Source: Paulinella micropora
Lineage: Eukaryota; Cercozoa; Imbricatea; Euglyphida; Paulinellidae
NCBI GenBank assembly: GCA_019918135.1
Contig: WBZZ01003018.1
Location: 17,501 to 81,500, forward strand
DNA: 64,000 nt
Direction: 5' to 3'
A program made the position numbers and the translations under genes. Positions 21,087 to 32,967 of the stretch are shown here, in pieces. How positions within the stretch are numbered: position 1 is the stretch's first letter; every line of letters begins with the position of its first letter. The notes under the pieces are model-generated. The model was given only the letters and a program-made list of their open reading frames with translations. It searched no databases and was not told where the DNA came from.

Positions 21087-22755
21087 AAATTTACACATTC
21101 TCGATTTGTGCGAAACGACCAAGTATCAGGGAGCGAGGTGAGCCCGTGGTGTGGTTTCGCGGCCAGAAGCTTTGTGTCACCAGTCAGTACAAGTACCTGG
21201 GAGTGGTTATCACCGACGACCTGAAGTGGAAGGAGCAGGCCCTGCGGGCTACGCGTGTCACTGAAGTCGCCACCGCAGGTTGGTACTCTTTGTGGTGTGC
21301 AGATGAGATACAAGCTAGGTATCGTCTCATGTGTTGGAATCAACTTGTGGGGGCCAAGCTGAAGTACGCCTTCGATGTCTGGCGTGCCCCCGTATCGCAG
21401 CTCACCAAGCTGGAGGCAGCAATGCTGCGCCCCATGAGGATGATTCTCGGCATCAGCCCTAAGACAAGCAAGTGGATTACACTCTTTCTGGCGCGCTCTT
21501 TGAGTGCGGAGCGTTTGCGGCGGGCGGCGCAACTGAAGTTCTATGGACGGCTGCGTGTTCTACCGGAGGAGCGATTTCCTGTCATCGCATCTCAAGTCAA
21601 ATCCGACTGGACTGCGGAGGCCGAAGGCGCTATCAGGGTCTCAATGGATCTACAACAAGGGCTTCAGGAGCTCCTAAATAGCTCAGAGAAGGACCTCGAG
21701 GGTTGGAGTTCGACTGTGGACAAGTGGGCCCTTCAGCAGGACGTCAAGATGGTGCAGCAACTGATGTGGGACAAGCGAGAGGCAGGCAGCGATCTTACTG
21801 ATGGCCTGCGAGTCATCCTAAGACAAGTCTTTGGAACTAAGGAGTTCCCAAGATGGGTAGCCCTTGATGATGCGCATTATAATCTGCTTCGGAGAAGGTT
21901 GCTCAGCTGCAACAACCGCCTTCGGTTGTACCGCAGTAAGTTGGTCAGTGGCATGTCCCCTCGCTGCTTCTGTTGTCATGATGATGTCAATGAGTCCCTT
22001 GCGCACTTCTTATGGGATTGCCCCATGCATGAGGCGAGACGTAAGCAGCTGTTGCTGAGTATGCAGAGGCTCGGTGGCATGGCTGTGGGGGCTGCTGAGG
22101 GGGATGGAGGGAGTGAGGAGGGTGGTGAGGTCGTAGGCGGTGAGGTTGTGGTGGAGGATGTGTTGCTTGGGCGGGAGCGGGAGGGCTCTGTGCGGCAGGG
22201 TTGGGATGATATGTCGCCTGTGGATCAATCACGATTGTTTTGTAAGTTTTTTCAGGGGAAGTCGCGCTTCCGCAGTAACTTTAGGCTTGCTGCGTTGTTA
22301 GGGGTTACAGCGTTGCGTCCCCCTCCAAAGTTGGATGTGTTGTTTGGATCATATGTGTCTGAGTGTTGGTCTGCTAGGGAGGGTAAAAGGGAGGAGCTTG
22401 GGGTGGAGGATGGGGGCGAGGAGGTGATTGACCTCACTGAGGTTCCATCAGCTTCTGTCCCACCCTCTCCCCCAAGTGACGTTGATGTTGCGCGGCGCGG
22501 CCGTCCGCGCAGAGTGGACGTCCTGGCTAGAGAGAGGGGTTCGGGAGCGCAGCGTAGTGTCTCGGAGTTCTTCTCTTCAGCTAACACCCTCGCATCTAGC
22601 TCTTCATGCACTTCACAGCCCCCATCTGCCCCTGCTGTTGCTGTTGCTGCTATATCTGTTTGGTGTTCTGACAATGCGTTGGGATCGGCTGACCCCGGTG
22701 ACCCAATGGAGGCACATGTCCAGGATCTGGATCTGATGCTATAGTCTGAGGAAGC
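21087..22755 (+). mobile_element. 5'-truncated LINE (non-LTR retrotransposon), 3' part
   Basis: An open frame to 22,744 contains the C-terminal part of a non-LTR reverse transcriptase: RGEPVVWFRGQKL followed by YKYLGVVITDDLKWKEQ (the late RT Y-L-G-V block), a long helical region, and a zf-RVT finger CFCCHDDVNESLAHFLWDC (C-X2-C-X7-H-X4-C, 21,965-22,021). A low-complexity, acidic/Ser-rich tail follows. Upstream RT motifs and the endonuclease are missing: typical 5' truncation from incomplete target-primed reverse transcription. The insertion is bounded by an exact 16-bp target duplication. There is no poly-A tail; the 3' end is GTCTGAGGAAGC. The frame is still open over ~550 codons, so the insertion is not ancient. 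Confidence 0.9.
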
Positions 22756-22771
22756 CTATTAATAATTGGAA
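22756..22771 (+). repeat. LINE target-site duplication, right
   Basis: CTATTAATAATTGGAA, identical to 21,071-21,086. Confidence 0.9.
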
Positions 22772-24270
22772 TTACTTAATACGATACATAAATGTATCAC
22801 TGAGAGGAAACCCGGCGGTATGGTGGGAAAATGTAGGATACTAAATGACTCATGATCAGAGCCAAGCAACAAAAAGGAAACAGAGAGCCGTTTCCTATTG
22901 TCCGCCTACCCTAACGATAATATCATGATTTAATATCAGGCGTAAAAAGTAGTACCGGTTACTTCAACTTGAGTTGTCTGAAAATTATTGTAATATTATC
23001 GTTTTTAACCTGCTCAAAATATATATATTAGTAGAAACGGATATAACCATAGTAGTACTATGATCTTGACTAGATACATGATAGCTTCTCTATACACCAC
23101 TGTGTATCAAGACATTGCGGGTTGCAAGGAGTAATTGAAAATGAAGGATAAAAACAAACAGTCAAAAAACCGAAGTCGCAGTCGAAGTGCCAGGGTCCCA
23201 AACCCAACGCGAGGAGTACCCAAATCGTTCTGCAAGAGGCAGGGAACATGTTGGTAGAAGCAGGCATATGATGTGCTCACTCCCTTCTTGTAGTGGGGCA
23301 AATGAGAAAGAAATTCGGTAGTAGGTAGACTTATTCCCTCACTACTCTCTCTCTTTCTGTTCTTCAATGCAATACAAGCAAACAAAACAGAAAAACAAAA
23401 TAAATTGTGTGTGTTGCTTTCACTTTGTGTGTTAACGGAAACATAAGAAACAAACAAACGTTGAGTAGCAGTTGGTAAGACAAGCAGTGTGTGAAAAGGT
23501 TCTCGTGAAAATGACTTCATGTCAAGCATATCACTGTATGGGCCGGGTGGGATCTGTGTGTGCAATGGCATGCAAACACACATATGATGCATGTACGATA
23601 TCGCAAATATGTTCGAAAACACATAAAAACAGGTAGAAAAATATGAAGACACATTTGTGTTTGTGCTTGCAACAGTTGGACAAAAAACATGTACGAAGTT
23701 GGGTGCTTGTTGTCTCTCTGTGTCCCTCTCAGTCTCTGTCCTCCCATTATTCTGCCTCCTTCTGCTTGCCAATGCTTTTCTCACTGCCTTCGTAATCAAT
23801 AACTGTTCCTGCTGATTGTGTGTGAGTATGTGCCTCATCACCCGTCCTCTTTTCCTCCCTTATCTGAATCATTTCCTCACACTCACTCTGTTTCTCTTTG
23901 TCGTACGTTGGTGTGAGTGTCTCTTGCTCGAATGTCTTTAACCGAGCTTCTCTTTTCGACTGTGACACTGTCTGTGTGTCTGTTGTCTTGTCTTGAGAGT
24001 CTTTCCCTTCCTCTCTCCTTCTTTTCTCCATTCTTTTCACACTTCATCGCAACCCCCTATCCTGCCTATCGAAATCTTCTCTTGTTGAAGTTTGGCCCCC
24101 ACAGACGCGAGGTTGCAGTGGTTTTGGACTCTCGCTGAGACATCTCCCTTCTTCAAAAGTAATCTCGTCTACTTGATCCATCTTGTCCTCGCATGTGAAC
24201 ATCTTCGTTGCTGTAGGTGGGGGTGGTGGGGGCATAGCAGGTAGGGGTGGAGGTTTTCGCTTTTTGCTCT
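22772..24270. other. AT-rich stretch without supported gene
   Basis: Several minus-strand frames (for example 23,107-23,841 and 23,747-24,040) are open, but they are low in protein-like character, lack motifs, and read like tract-rich CT/CACA sequence. A gene with introns cannot be excluded. Confidence 0.4.
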
Positions 24271-25044
24271 CTATCTCTTTCGGTATAGATGGTAGGGAGC
24301 ATGTAGGTGGTGGTGGTCGTCGTTGTCGTTGCGTGCACGCTGCGCCATACCTTTGAACTGCAGACTTGCCCAAGCGCCTCGGAGTCCATTCTCCAAAATC
24401 TCTTCACCACCGAATCCTAAAATAGGGCAAGCATAAAACGAATTACGCTTCCCTTCCGGACTGCATGTCGTTGACGCATCCTGGACCACGAAGGTCCCTT
24501 TCGTTGCAGCCGGCTCGACCATCGAAGTCCTTATTGCCGCTGCTGTAGCCACTTTAGGCGCCGCCTTCCCCATCGTCGTCTCAACCTTCTTGAAACCAAA
24601 GTCGTTAATAACATAAGGAAATCTATGCACACCTTGCGTAGTAGGACGGGGGCGGTCTTGTTGCTTCCTGGTCGTTCGCTGTTGCTCAACCCTATTGTAA
24701 GCAAAATGCTTATTATTGTCGACGTGGGGAGCATAATGACACTTACGTTCGTCGTAGTCGTCATAGTTGTTAGACTCTCTGTCGTGTAGATACCCAGGGC
24801 AGCCTTCCTTGTTGTAACCTAATCCCAACACATCACTGTTAGCGCGGAAAGTTGGTTTAAAGGCTAAATACTTGTCGTCTTCCATTTGCATCCGATGTGT
24901 AGGAAGGAAAGAGTAGTCGTAGTAGTCGTCCTCGTTGACGTCAAAGCTTCCAAAGTCATCATGCTTGGACTGTAGGCTGCCTATAAATCGTCTTGTTCGT
25001 TGACGCTGTCTCTGTCGCTGCCGTCTCTTAGTCGCTGTTGCCAT
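24271..25044 (-). CDS. Hypothetical basic/Asp-rich protein, 257 aa
   Basis: ATG at 25,044 in a good Kozak setting (GCCATGG on the minus strand). The N-terminus is basic, with a run of RQRQRQR encoded by CTGTCTCTGTCGCTG-type repeats. An acidic, Tyr-rich part follows (FDVNEDDYYDYSF), then a section with GCPGYLHDRESNNYDDYDE and a C-terminal part with CPILGFGGEEILENGLRGAW. No family recognised. The codons look coherent to about 24,380; the last ~35 residues (NDNDDHHHLHAPYH) look like repeat-derived text, so an intron or other C-terminus is possible. Nothing links it to the virus-like blocks; it may be a host gene. Confidence 0.4.
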   Translation of the reverse strand: MATATKRRQRQRQRQRTRRFIGSLQSKHDDFGSFDVNEDDYYDYSFLPTHRMQMEDDKYLAFKPTFRANSDVLGLGYNKEGCPGYLHDRESNNYDDYDERKCHYAPHVDNNKHFAYNRVEQQRTTRKQQDRPRPTTQGVHRFPYVINDFGFKKVETTMGKAAPKVATAAAIRTSMVEPAATKGTFVVQDASTTCSPEGKRNSFYACPILGFGGEEILENGLRGAWASLQFKGMAQRARNDNDDHHHLHAPYHLYRKR

Positions 25045-25692
25045 GGCTGAGTTGTATCAAACTCCAAAGTAAATAAATACACGATGTCGAAGACCTTACG
25101 CGTAGGCAATCTCCGAAGCGTCGGCTCGTAACCTGTAATGCTCAGTATTAGATAATTACTGAACTATAGGATGCGCGTTGCGCAGAGGAACGGAAGATTG
25201 ACTAACATCCAGATATCAATCTAAACCGGAATAAAAGATGATTGTCTTCATTGAAGCAACTTTAATCGAATAATGAATTGTACAAAAGAATTAATCTCAA
25301 ATAATATCACATGTATCTAATCACGTGTTAGATGATCTAGAAATAACATAAATGACTGTGCATACACGATAGATGCGGTCAATAATAAATACATGTGATA
25401 GAAACTCTAGAATATAAAGCATATGATCTGATCATGCATGTTAATGTCGAGGTGCAAAATGGCAAATAGATGTGCTTAGAGGAAATATGATCATACAATT
25501 GGTAAATGGTAAATATGATCCGAGTGCGATCAAAATGGCATTTCGTGAAAAGATTCACGGCAAATTGTATGATATTAGAGTTCCAAATATGTTAGCAAAT
25601 AGGAATGGCAAATATTAGAGTCCTACATGTATCACGTCCAGTGTGCATCCTATTCCTCCTTCTTAGCATTCTTGTTAGGCTGGTCCTCTCCC
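25045..25692. other. AT-rich stretch, no gene seen
   Basis: Includes short degenerate repeats such as GCAAATAG, GGTAAATGGTAAATATGATC and TGATCATGCATG, but no open frame of note. Confidence 0.5.
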
Positions 25693-26136
25693 TTATCTCT
25701 CGCCCGCTTCTCTTTCTCGACGGCCGCTCTTGCCTCCCTCATTTGCTCCCGTATTTCCCCCATCCCCTGATTCCACATATCGTTCTCGTCTCATCTCGGC
25801 CAACTTCAGCATTGCTATCTTCGATTCCTCCGCCTTTATCATTGCCTGCCGTGCCCTCTCTATTTCGTGAGGACATACCTCCTTCTTCTTTAACCACTCC
25901 GTCAGCTTGTCCCGGAATACCTCATATTCCTTAGCTGTTTCCACCACGTGTTTATATATATCCTTGCTTAATATTCTTATCTCCCCTTTTTTCCACATTC
26001 CCTTCTCCCCTTCCTCCGTCTCCTCTTCCCATGCCGTACGCCATGGATCTGGCTGTTCTTTTCCCTCCATTTCTTGTTTCCCTCTCTTGCCACCACCATC
26101 CTCCTGCCCTGCTGAAGCCATACTGGTGCAGTGCAC
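25693..26136 (-). CDS. Hypothetical charged, helical protein, ~140 aa
   Basis: Start is ATG 26,136 or, more likely, the second Met (MASAGQEDGG). A Gly/Lys/Glu-rich N-terminal linker is followed by a predicted helical region (about residues 55-120: KDIYKHVVETAKEYEVFRDK, VCPHEIERARQAMIKAEESK) with heptad-like spacing, and a basic Gly/Arg tail. It resembles the C-terminal coiled-coil part of Myb/SANT- or NAM-associated proteins found with plant-type DNA transposons, but this is a weak impression only. The upstream DNA is degenerate, so an N-terminal exon may be missing. Confidence 0.4.
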   Translation of the reverse strand: MHCTSMASAGQEDGGGKRGKQEMEGKEQPDPWRTAWEEETEEGEKGMWKKGEIRILSKDIYKHVVETAKEYEVFRDKLTEWLKKKEVCPHEIERARQAMIKAEESKIAMLKLAEMRRERYVESGDGGNTGANEGGKSGRREREAGER

Positions 26137-27437
26137 CTAACGTAGACATAATACCCTGTATTACCTAGCACAGTTCTTCCTTACTTCCACACCCCACGCT
26201 CCCTCTGAGACTCCCGCCTGCGCTTGTGCTTAAAAGAAAATCAGATCTTGAAAAGGGCATGAATATGGCCGACATAGGTAACAATCCACCTTTCGTAAAA
26301 AGAGCAGCAAAAAAACCCCAAAAAGGACGCCATTTTGGTTCAACCACCCCAGAGGTCGTCCACCGCAAAAGCCGTACGTTTCCACTTAGAGTTTTGCGCC
26401 ATGATGTCCCCATCAACTTTGTCCTTTTTTGTCGTGTCCTTTTTGTTTTCCTCCATTCTCACTCCACCATATGTTTCCCCCATCCCTCCTTTGTGGTTCC
26501 CGCCACCTTCCATCCTTCCATTCCGTTTGGTTGTGGGCATAAACCATCCCATCACAAACATCCCCCCTACCGACTTGACACTGCCCTCCGATCATCTTCT
26601 CCTGTGTCCTCCTCCCAAATAAACCCATCCATATACCAGGCCATATCACTGTTTGTCCCCTCAAGCACTCGAATCCACCTTGTGTTCCCCTTTTTGTGGC
26701 ATGTTGTCCCTTGTCTGTGTCCCTCAAACCTACCATCTCCCTTTACATCCGTCAGAACCACCCACCTTCCATATCATTCCTGTGTCTCTATTTCATCACC
26801 CATTGTGAGAAAACATGCTGTCATACCACCATAGTCCACGGCAAACATATGACCAAAGTTTGCATAAGATTTTCCTAACCTTTTCGTGAATAACATGACA
26901 TGTGTGGTGTGTCCCCATGACATGTACGTACAGCAACCCTTGCTCATCTCACGAAAAACTCCCAAACCCACAAAGAATGCACGAAACACGTTCCTCTCAT
27001 ATACAGGCATCCAAAAACAACCATATTCCATAATAAATTCCGATTTCTCATGTGTAGAAACCATCTCCCGCCATGTGATGCGTGTGTCCTACACAGCAAC
27101 CCTTGCCCAACCAAGAAAACACACGAGAACCCATAAATAACGCAAGAAATGCATGTTCCCCACATATATCAATCCAAAGCCATCCAAAGACCGTCAACAA
27201 ATATCAAGTTCCATACAAACAAACCGTGTCGCCACTTCGAATCTATGCCAACTTTTATCCAAGCCTTTGAGTAGGCAAAAGAGGACACCAAGTGTTGCGA
27301 TAGTAGGCTTGATAAGTGGGTAGATGTTTTATATTCTTCATGATCATGCCTGTCTTCATCATCTCTGGTATCACTTCCATCGTCTTCTCCTTCGTCTTGA
27401 TAGTAGTGAGACGGTCAGCTAGCCAGCTACTCACCTC
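26137..27437. other. Degenerate region, CCAC/CCCC-rich, with two diverged tandem units
   Basis: No supported gene. Two diverged copies of a roughly 165-bp segment start near 26,931 and 27,097; both open ACAGCAACCCTTG and carry matching text (CACGAAACACGTTCC / CGCAAGAAATGCATGTTCC). On the minus strand both read into related short frames, so this may be a decayed repeat-bearing gene or a DNA transposon. Confidence 0.4.
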
Positions 27438-27442
27438 ACTAA
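27438..27442 (+). repeat. Target duplication of copia fossil 3, left (ACTAA)
   Basis: The same five bases follow the 3' LTR at 33,263-33,267; copia-type integrases make 5-bp duplications. Confidence 0.7.
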
Positions 27443-27739
27443 CATTACATCAGAATTTAGCTGTTAGTAATTTCTGTCGGCAGTTACCCTTTATATATTT
27501 TAATTATAACTCGATAGGACTGACCTCAATGGACCACACTGACAATTTATGTTAGGGTGTAGCATGACAATTGCTTTAATCAGCATGCCATTGTGCCTCA
27601 GTTTACCGCCCTTTTATTGGCGGCAATTTGTCTACCTCACTAAAAAATCTCACAATCTGTTGAACAGCGAACAACTGAAGTGTCCCGGATTCAACCCGGT
27701 CTCTGTCAACCTTAAGCTACCGGATTTATCATTACACTG
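27443..27739 (+). repeat. 5' LTR of copia fossil 3
   Basis: 297 bp, starting CATTACATCAGAATTTAGC and ending ATCATTACACTG. The edges are set by where the two LTRs stop matching and by the ACTAA duplication; they do not show the common TG...CA termini. Confidence 0.85.
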
Positions 27740-27748
27740 GGTTATGAG
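27740..27748 (+). promoter_or_regulatory. Primer-binding-like site, half tRNA-iMet type
   Basis: GGTTATGAG directly after the 5' LTR is complementary to CUCAUAACC, the anticodon-loop text of initiator tRNA-Met. Drosophila copia primes with a 5' half of that tRNA. The same core follows the LTR position of fossil 2 (plus-strand 20,900-20,908). Confidence 0.65.
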
Positions 27749-30700
27749 TTCTTCTGCGGCAAGAGATGCGGCGACCGTGGTCCTGCAAGGCAAGGCGCCA
27801 GCGTTTGTCGATGGCGTCAAGGGGAGAAGCTGGGACGATTGGTTCGCGCAGGTGAGGGCGGATTTGAGCTCGGTCGAGTGCTGGGAATATGTTGCGCCCA
27901 TACGGGAGGTCTTCGCGTGGAGGTCGGACATCGAAGCTGAAGCTAAGCAAGAGGCGAGGGATGACGACGACGGGGATCGGAAGCACGACGGCGATGACCA
28001 TGCTCAAGGTCGAGTGCCGGGGGATGGTATCAATTTAACTATGCAACAACGTCACAAGGTACTGGCCAGAAGGGCGCAAATCTTTATGTGGCTATACAAG
28101 GCGTTGGAGTATGGGTCGCCGGCGGAGAGGATCGTTCGACATCTGGTCAGGGAGGCTGCGCTTAGGCAGGAGGAGCTAGTCAACATCCTACTAGTACGTC
28201 AGCGGTACCAGGGCAACGCGGCTCACCAGAAGCAGAAGAGGAACAGTATTGTCAGCAACTGGCAGTTTAATGCAAAAGACGACATGATGGCTCAACTTCG
28301 GGACTTTATGACGCACTGCGAGTTTCTCGAGGATCATGGCGAACCGGTCAGTGAGACACTGCAGATGCAGTTTATCAAGACCGCTCTGGCGAAGTGTCCG
28401 GAAAAGCATCTATGGAAACCGTTCCTGGATGCACAGGTCACTAGTCCTTCGGCGTCTTTGAACTCGTTTGAGGCGGCCTTCGAACGGAGAGTCATTGCCA
28501 ATGAGGCGCAGAAGATGACTACGAAAGAGGAGGCGACAATGTGGGCGGGTGGTCAAGCGAAGGAAAGGAGGAGCGACAAAGGGGACAAGGGCCAAACATG
28601 GAGTGCTACAATTGCTCCAAGAACCACAAGTACTTCCGATGTATGGAGAAGTGTCACATTCCGGTACATGAACACGTTGGAAAGGCATGTCCAACGCTCA
28701 AGGACCGGTACCGCAAGAAATTTCCCAAAAAACCGAAAGAGGATGCAGTGGCGACTGGCGGAAGGGACCAGGGGCGTAAAACAATGAATACCGGGAAGAA
28801 TGCTCCCGCCGCGGCCGTGTCGTGTATGGCTTTCGTTCTAAGAGAAAGGGAGTCAAAGATGGAGCCTGTTCTAAGAAGAGTGGACGACGATGTGTACTTG
28901 GCTCCTGCAGCAGACGGCGGGGGGCTGAGGCCGGTGCCTGCGAAAAAGGGCAAAGCGATGGGACGCTCATATATGGCGCAACGGAACACGCCGTTCATGT
29001 ATGTTGGCCCGTCGGAAAGAGAAGATGATGGTGCAACTACTAACGGGAAGGTAAACATTGCTGACAGGAGTCAGAACAGTGTTTAACAACGTGCCCAGGG
29101 CTGAGCTGGTGGAGTTGGTATTACAACATTCGGATTGTGCCCGACGACTGGGAACATTGGGCAATTGGACTGGAAGAGGCGGAGCCCACTGCGACAAAGA
29201 GACACCGATTCCACCAGAGTGCGAAGCCTGCAGTGTCACCCAAAGGGAGAGACGCAAGCTGTGTTCGAAGTGTAAGATGGTAATGTACTGCAACAAGACT
29301 TGTCAGCAACTGGACTGGCCTGCGCATTAGGCATTCTGCAAGTGGACGCAAGAGGGAAAGAAGGAAGATTGGACGAAAGTTGTGGGCCGTCAGGAGCCTC
29401 GTGGGCAAGGGCCTCACGGTCTGATCAAAACCCGGCGTCAAGCGGACGTGGCATACCGGAGGCTACTACGTTACTGTCACGTTCAACCGGAGATGAGCGA
29501 TCGGGCAAGGGCGTTGCAACCAAGGTACAACGACATATTGTTGATGATGGGGCCGCCAAGTGGAGCGAAGGAAGACATCGAAACGAGTTGGCGGGCGCTT
29601 GAAGATGCAAAGAAGCACGCGAAAACGGAGCCGGAACGCACCCTGTTGCGTGCTAAAGAACGTTTCTTCCCCTGGGTCTACCAGCGAGCTTCGACGGAAG
29701 AGGAAAGGAAAGACGCACTGGCACGTCTTAGGGCTACGTCTAATACATCGGCCACTGGACCGGGTACGGACGGTGGGGCTGGGACTGGGCAGACGGGGCA
29801 AAGGGAGTCGACATCTGACGTAGGACGTGTGGGCCTGTGGGAAGAGGAGCGTACTGTCATAACGATGGAGCAGCCAGGGGAAGGTGGTCTGGTGCCCAGT
29901 ACTACGGAGGAGGAGAAGAAGCCACCGAACACCCCGCCGAGTCAAGTTGATGACGAAGAGAACATGAGTACGCAAGAATATGAGGAAGAGCAGGAAGGCA
30001 AACAGTCGGCGAGCCGGATTGGGCCTACTGCGAACATGGCGTATGGGTGTGAAGATGTCGATGGGCAAGATTTGTATAATGTCTATCTGGATTGTGGGTC
30101 TTCACAGCACATCGTGCCGTTGGTGGAGGCGCTGGTTTCTGTAACGAAGATGTCGATGGGCAAGATTTGTATAATGTCTATCTGGATTGTGGGTCTTCAC
30201 AGCACATCGTGCCGTTGGTGGAGGCGCTGGTTTCTGTAACGGATGAGGACCCGACGGCCATCGGGGGGATATCTGGGCCTGCACAGACGACAGCTCAAGG
30301 TTTGACATTGTTCACAGGAATCAACGGTCAAGGGCAACCACAAGAGGTTGAAATTGGGGAGACTTACGTTCTCCCTACACTGCCTGGATCGCACGTTGTT
30401 CTCGGCGGGACATCTGCAACGGGTGGGCTACAGTATTGTGATGCAAGGGGACAAATTCTTCATCACAAAGAAACGGATCGAGGTGGACCAGCGGGACAGG
30501 ATTCTGATTGGCAATTTTGACAGGGAGACCTGTCAATATCAATTCAAAAAGGTAAATCCACCAGGATGGAAGAGAGAGAAGAAGGAGTGCTCACCTTACC
30601 CGAAGTGCAACGCAGTGCTCTGGTCAACGAGCATGTCACCTACAAGTGTAGTGGAGATGCAAGAACTGAACGATGTGTTTCATTTTGGAGAGACGATGGC

Positions 30701-32967
30701 GAGGCAGTTCATGAAGCAAATGGATTGGTGCCGAAGGGGAAAGGTGGCGTCACTAAATGTGGGTGTCTGGGGTGCTCTACGACGAAGCTGACCAAGCACT
30801 GCAGCTACCAAGGAGCTTCACTGACGGTATGTGGTAAAGTGGGCGAGGACTGGAGTGGTGATGGTACCGGTCGAATCATGTTTCCCTTGTATGGGGGCAC
30901 GCCGTACTTCATACTGTTCGTTGAGAACATATCTGGCTATCGAAGGGCTACTGGAACTCTACGAGAGCCTCTGAGGTCGCACTGCAACAGTTGGAGGAGG
31001 TACTGGTGTGGTCCAAGACCCAGACTGGAAAGGAGATGAAGCAATTTCGAACGGACAAAGAATGGATTTCAAAGGCGGTCAAATGATACCTGAAAGGCAA
31101 AGGAGTGGAGAAGCGTCTGCCCGTGCGAGCGGACCCGGACAAGGATGCCTACGCAGAAGCGGCGATTGGCGTAGTCTTCAGACTGGCGGCTACGTTGCTA
31201 ACTGCAAGAAGTGTACCGGTGTACTTCCTTCCGTTAGCGGTACAGTATGCTGTATTCCTCATAAACATGCAGGGACGAGCTGGGACAAAGACCACGAGGC
31301 ACGAGCTGATGTACCAGAGACCCCAACCACCATTCTCGATACTGAAGCCTTTTGGCTGCTTGTGTGTGTTCTACAAAGGTGGCAAGAAGGGGCAGGAGAA
31401 AGATGCACCAGGAGTGTTCATGGGGCTGAACGACGAGGAATCCGCCTACCGTGTGTGGAGCTACTACGACGGGAAGATGCTATCTACGGCAGACATGGTG
31501 GCCAACGCTTTACCCGAAAGGGAGGATGGCTGTGTCGCTTCAACACAGTTACCAAACTGCCAACTTGGTACGATAAATTAGCGACAAAAGTGGCGGGCAA
31601 CCCGGTCAATTTTTTGGGATGGACGAGGAGAGTGCCTTCCCGCAGGAGAAGCTTCATGTGCCTGTCTGGCTGAAACCCCCAGTGGGGCACACACCCACTA
31701 ACATCGTATGGGAAGCGCTGGGGGGTGTTAATGGCCTGAAGCCCTCTGGGCACATTTATTGGAACGATCGTGTAGTCCCCACGCAGAAGAGGATGGGGTT
31801 TCAACAGAGCATTGTTGACCCTGTTTTGTTCGGCCGGGTGGACAGTGAGACGAAGAAGACGGAGGTGTTTACCTATCATGTTGATGATAACATGCATGCT
31901 GCTGCCTCAGAGAGCAGCAGGAAGGAGTATGTCGGCAGGCTGCAGCAGGAGTGGGGCAATGTAAAGGACCTTGGGCCCATCAAGGAGTTACTGTCGTTGG
32001 AGTTCAAGGTGGAGAAGGGGGAAGGTCTGTATGCCCTTACTCTGTGCCAGCAAGAGTACATCGACATACTGACGACCAGGTTCAAAAGGAATGATGGTAG
32101 GCAGTGGATGCCGGCGAAGACGCCCTGGTTGCCAGCGGGGTCCAAGATGCAGCCGGCTATGAAGGATTACTCTTCTCAAGAAATAGTGGGAGCTACATCT
32201 ATCTGAAGGCAAGTGTTCCTGAGTCGGTGCTGCCGGTTAGTGTCCTTGCGGAGCATCAGGCTGACCGGGAGAAATTCGATTACTGTGCAGCAGAGCAGCT
32301 GTTTCGCTACTTTCTGTATGTGAAGGATCGGGGAGTGAGGTTTGTGTCGAACGGCAACAAGACCCCGGTAGCCGACTCGACTCATCCCTTGGGAACGGCA
32401 GCCGGATGTACTCCCGCACAGGGGAAGTGGTGTTTCTGGCCGGTGGGCCGATCAAGGTGAGGGCGTCAACCCAGAAGCACTTGGCGACCGGAACTCAAGA
32501 GAGTGAGACATACGCGGCGTCCGAGGTACTGCATGATCTGGAGGCGATGAGGAATGTGATCAAGTCACTGCCGTGGTCGGATGACAATCCGCTGAAGAGT
32601 GAGCTGATGGCTAAGCCGACGTTGCGCATCGATAACCAGGCTACTGACTGCTCTACACCGAACTCGATCTTTGGAAAAAGGTTGAGGCACATTGCGCTCC
32701 GTAATCACCGTCATTGTCACCGAGGCGGTAAGGCAGGCGCAGGTTAATATAGAATGGGTACCGTCAGCCGACAACCGAGCTGACATCCTATCCAAAGTCA
32801 TCAGCAGCCCGTCGTTGTCCAAGAAGGGAGCGGATAGGCTCTCAGGACACTCATCAAAGTAAATGGAGTTGATAATATGCAACTAAGGATGTGACTCAGT
32901 TAGAGCGTCAGTCAGATAGTAACTAGGACAATTTCTTAGAATTTAACTACCTCTGAATTAGGGGAAG

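Noticed and set aside
23107-23841. 244-codon minus-strand frame
   Set aside because: No domain, uneven composition, reads like CA/CT-rich non-coding DNA; an unseen spliced gene remains possible.
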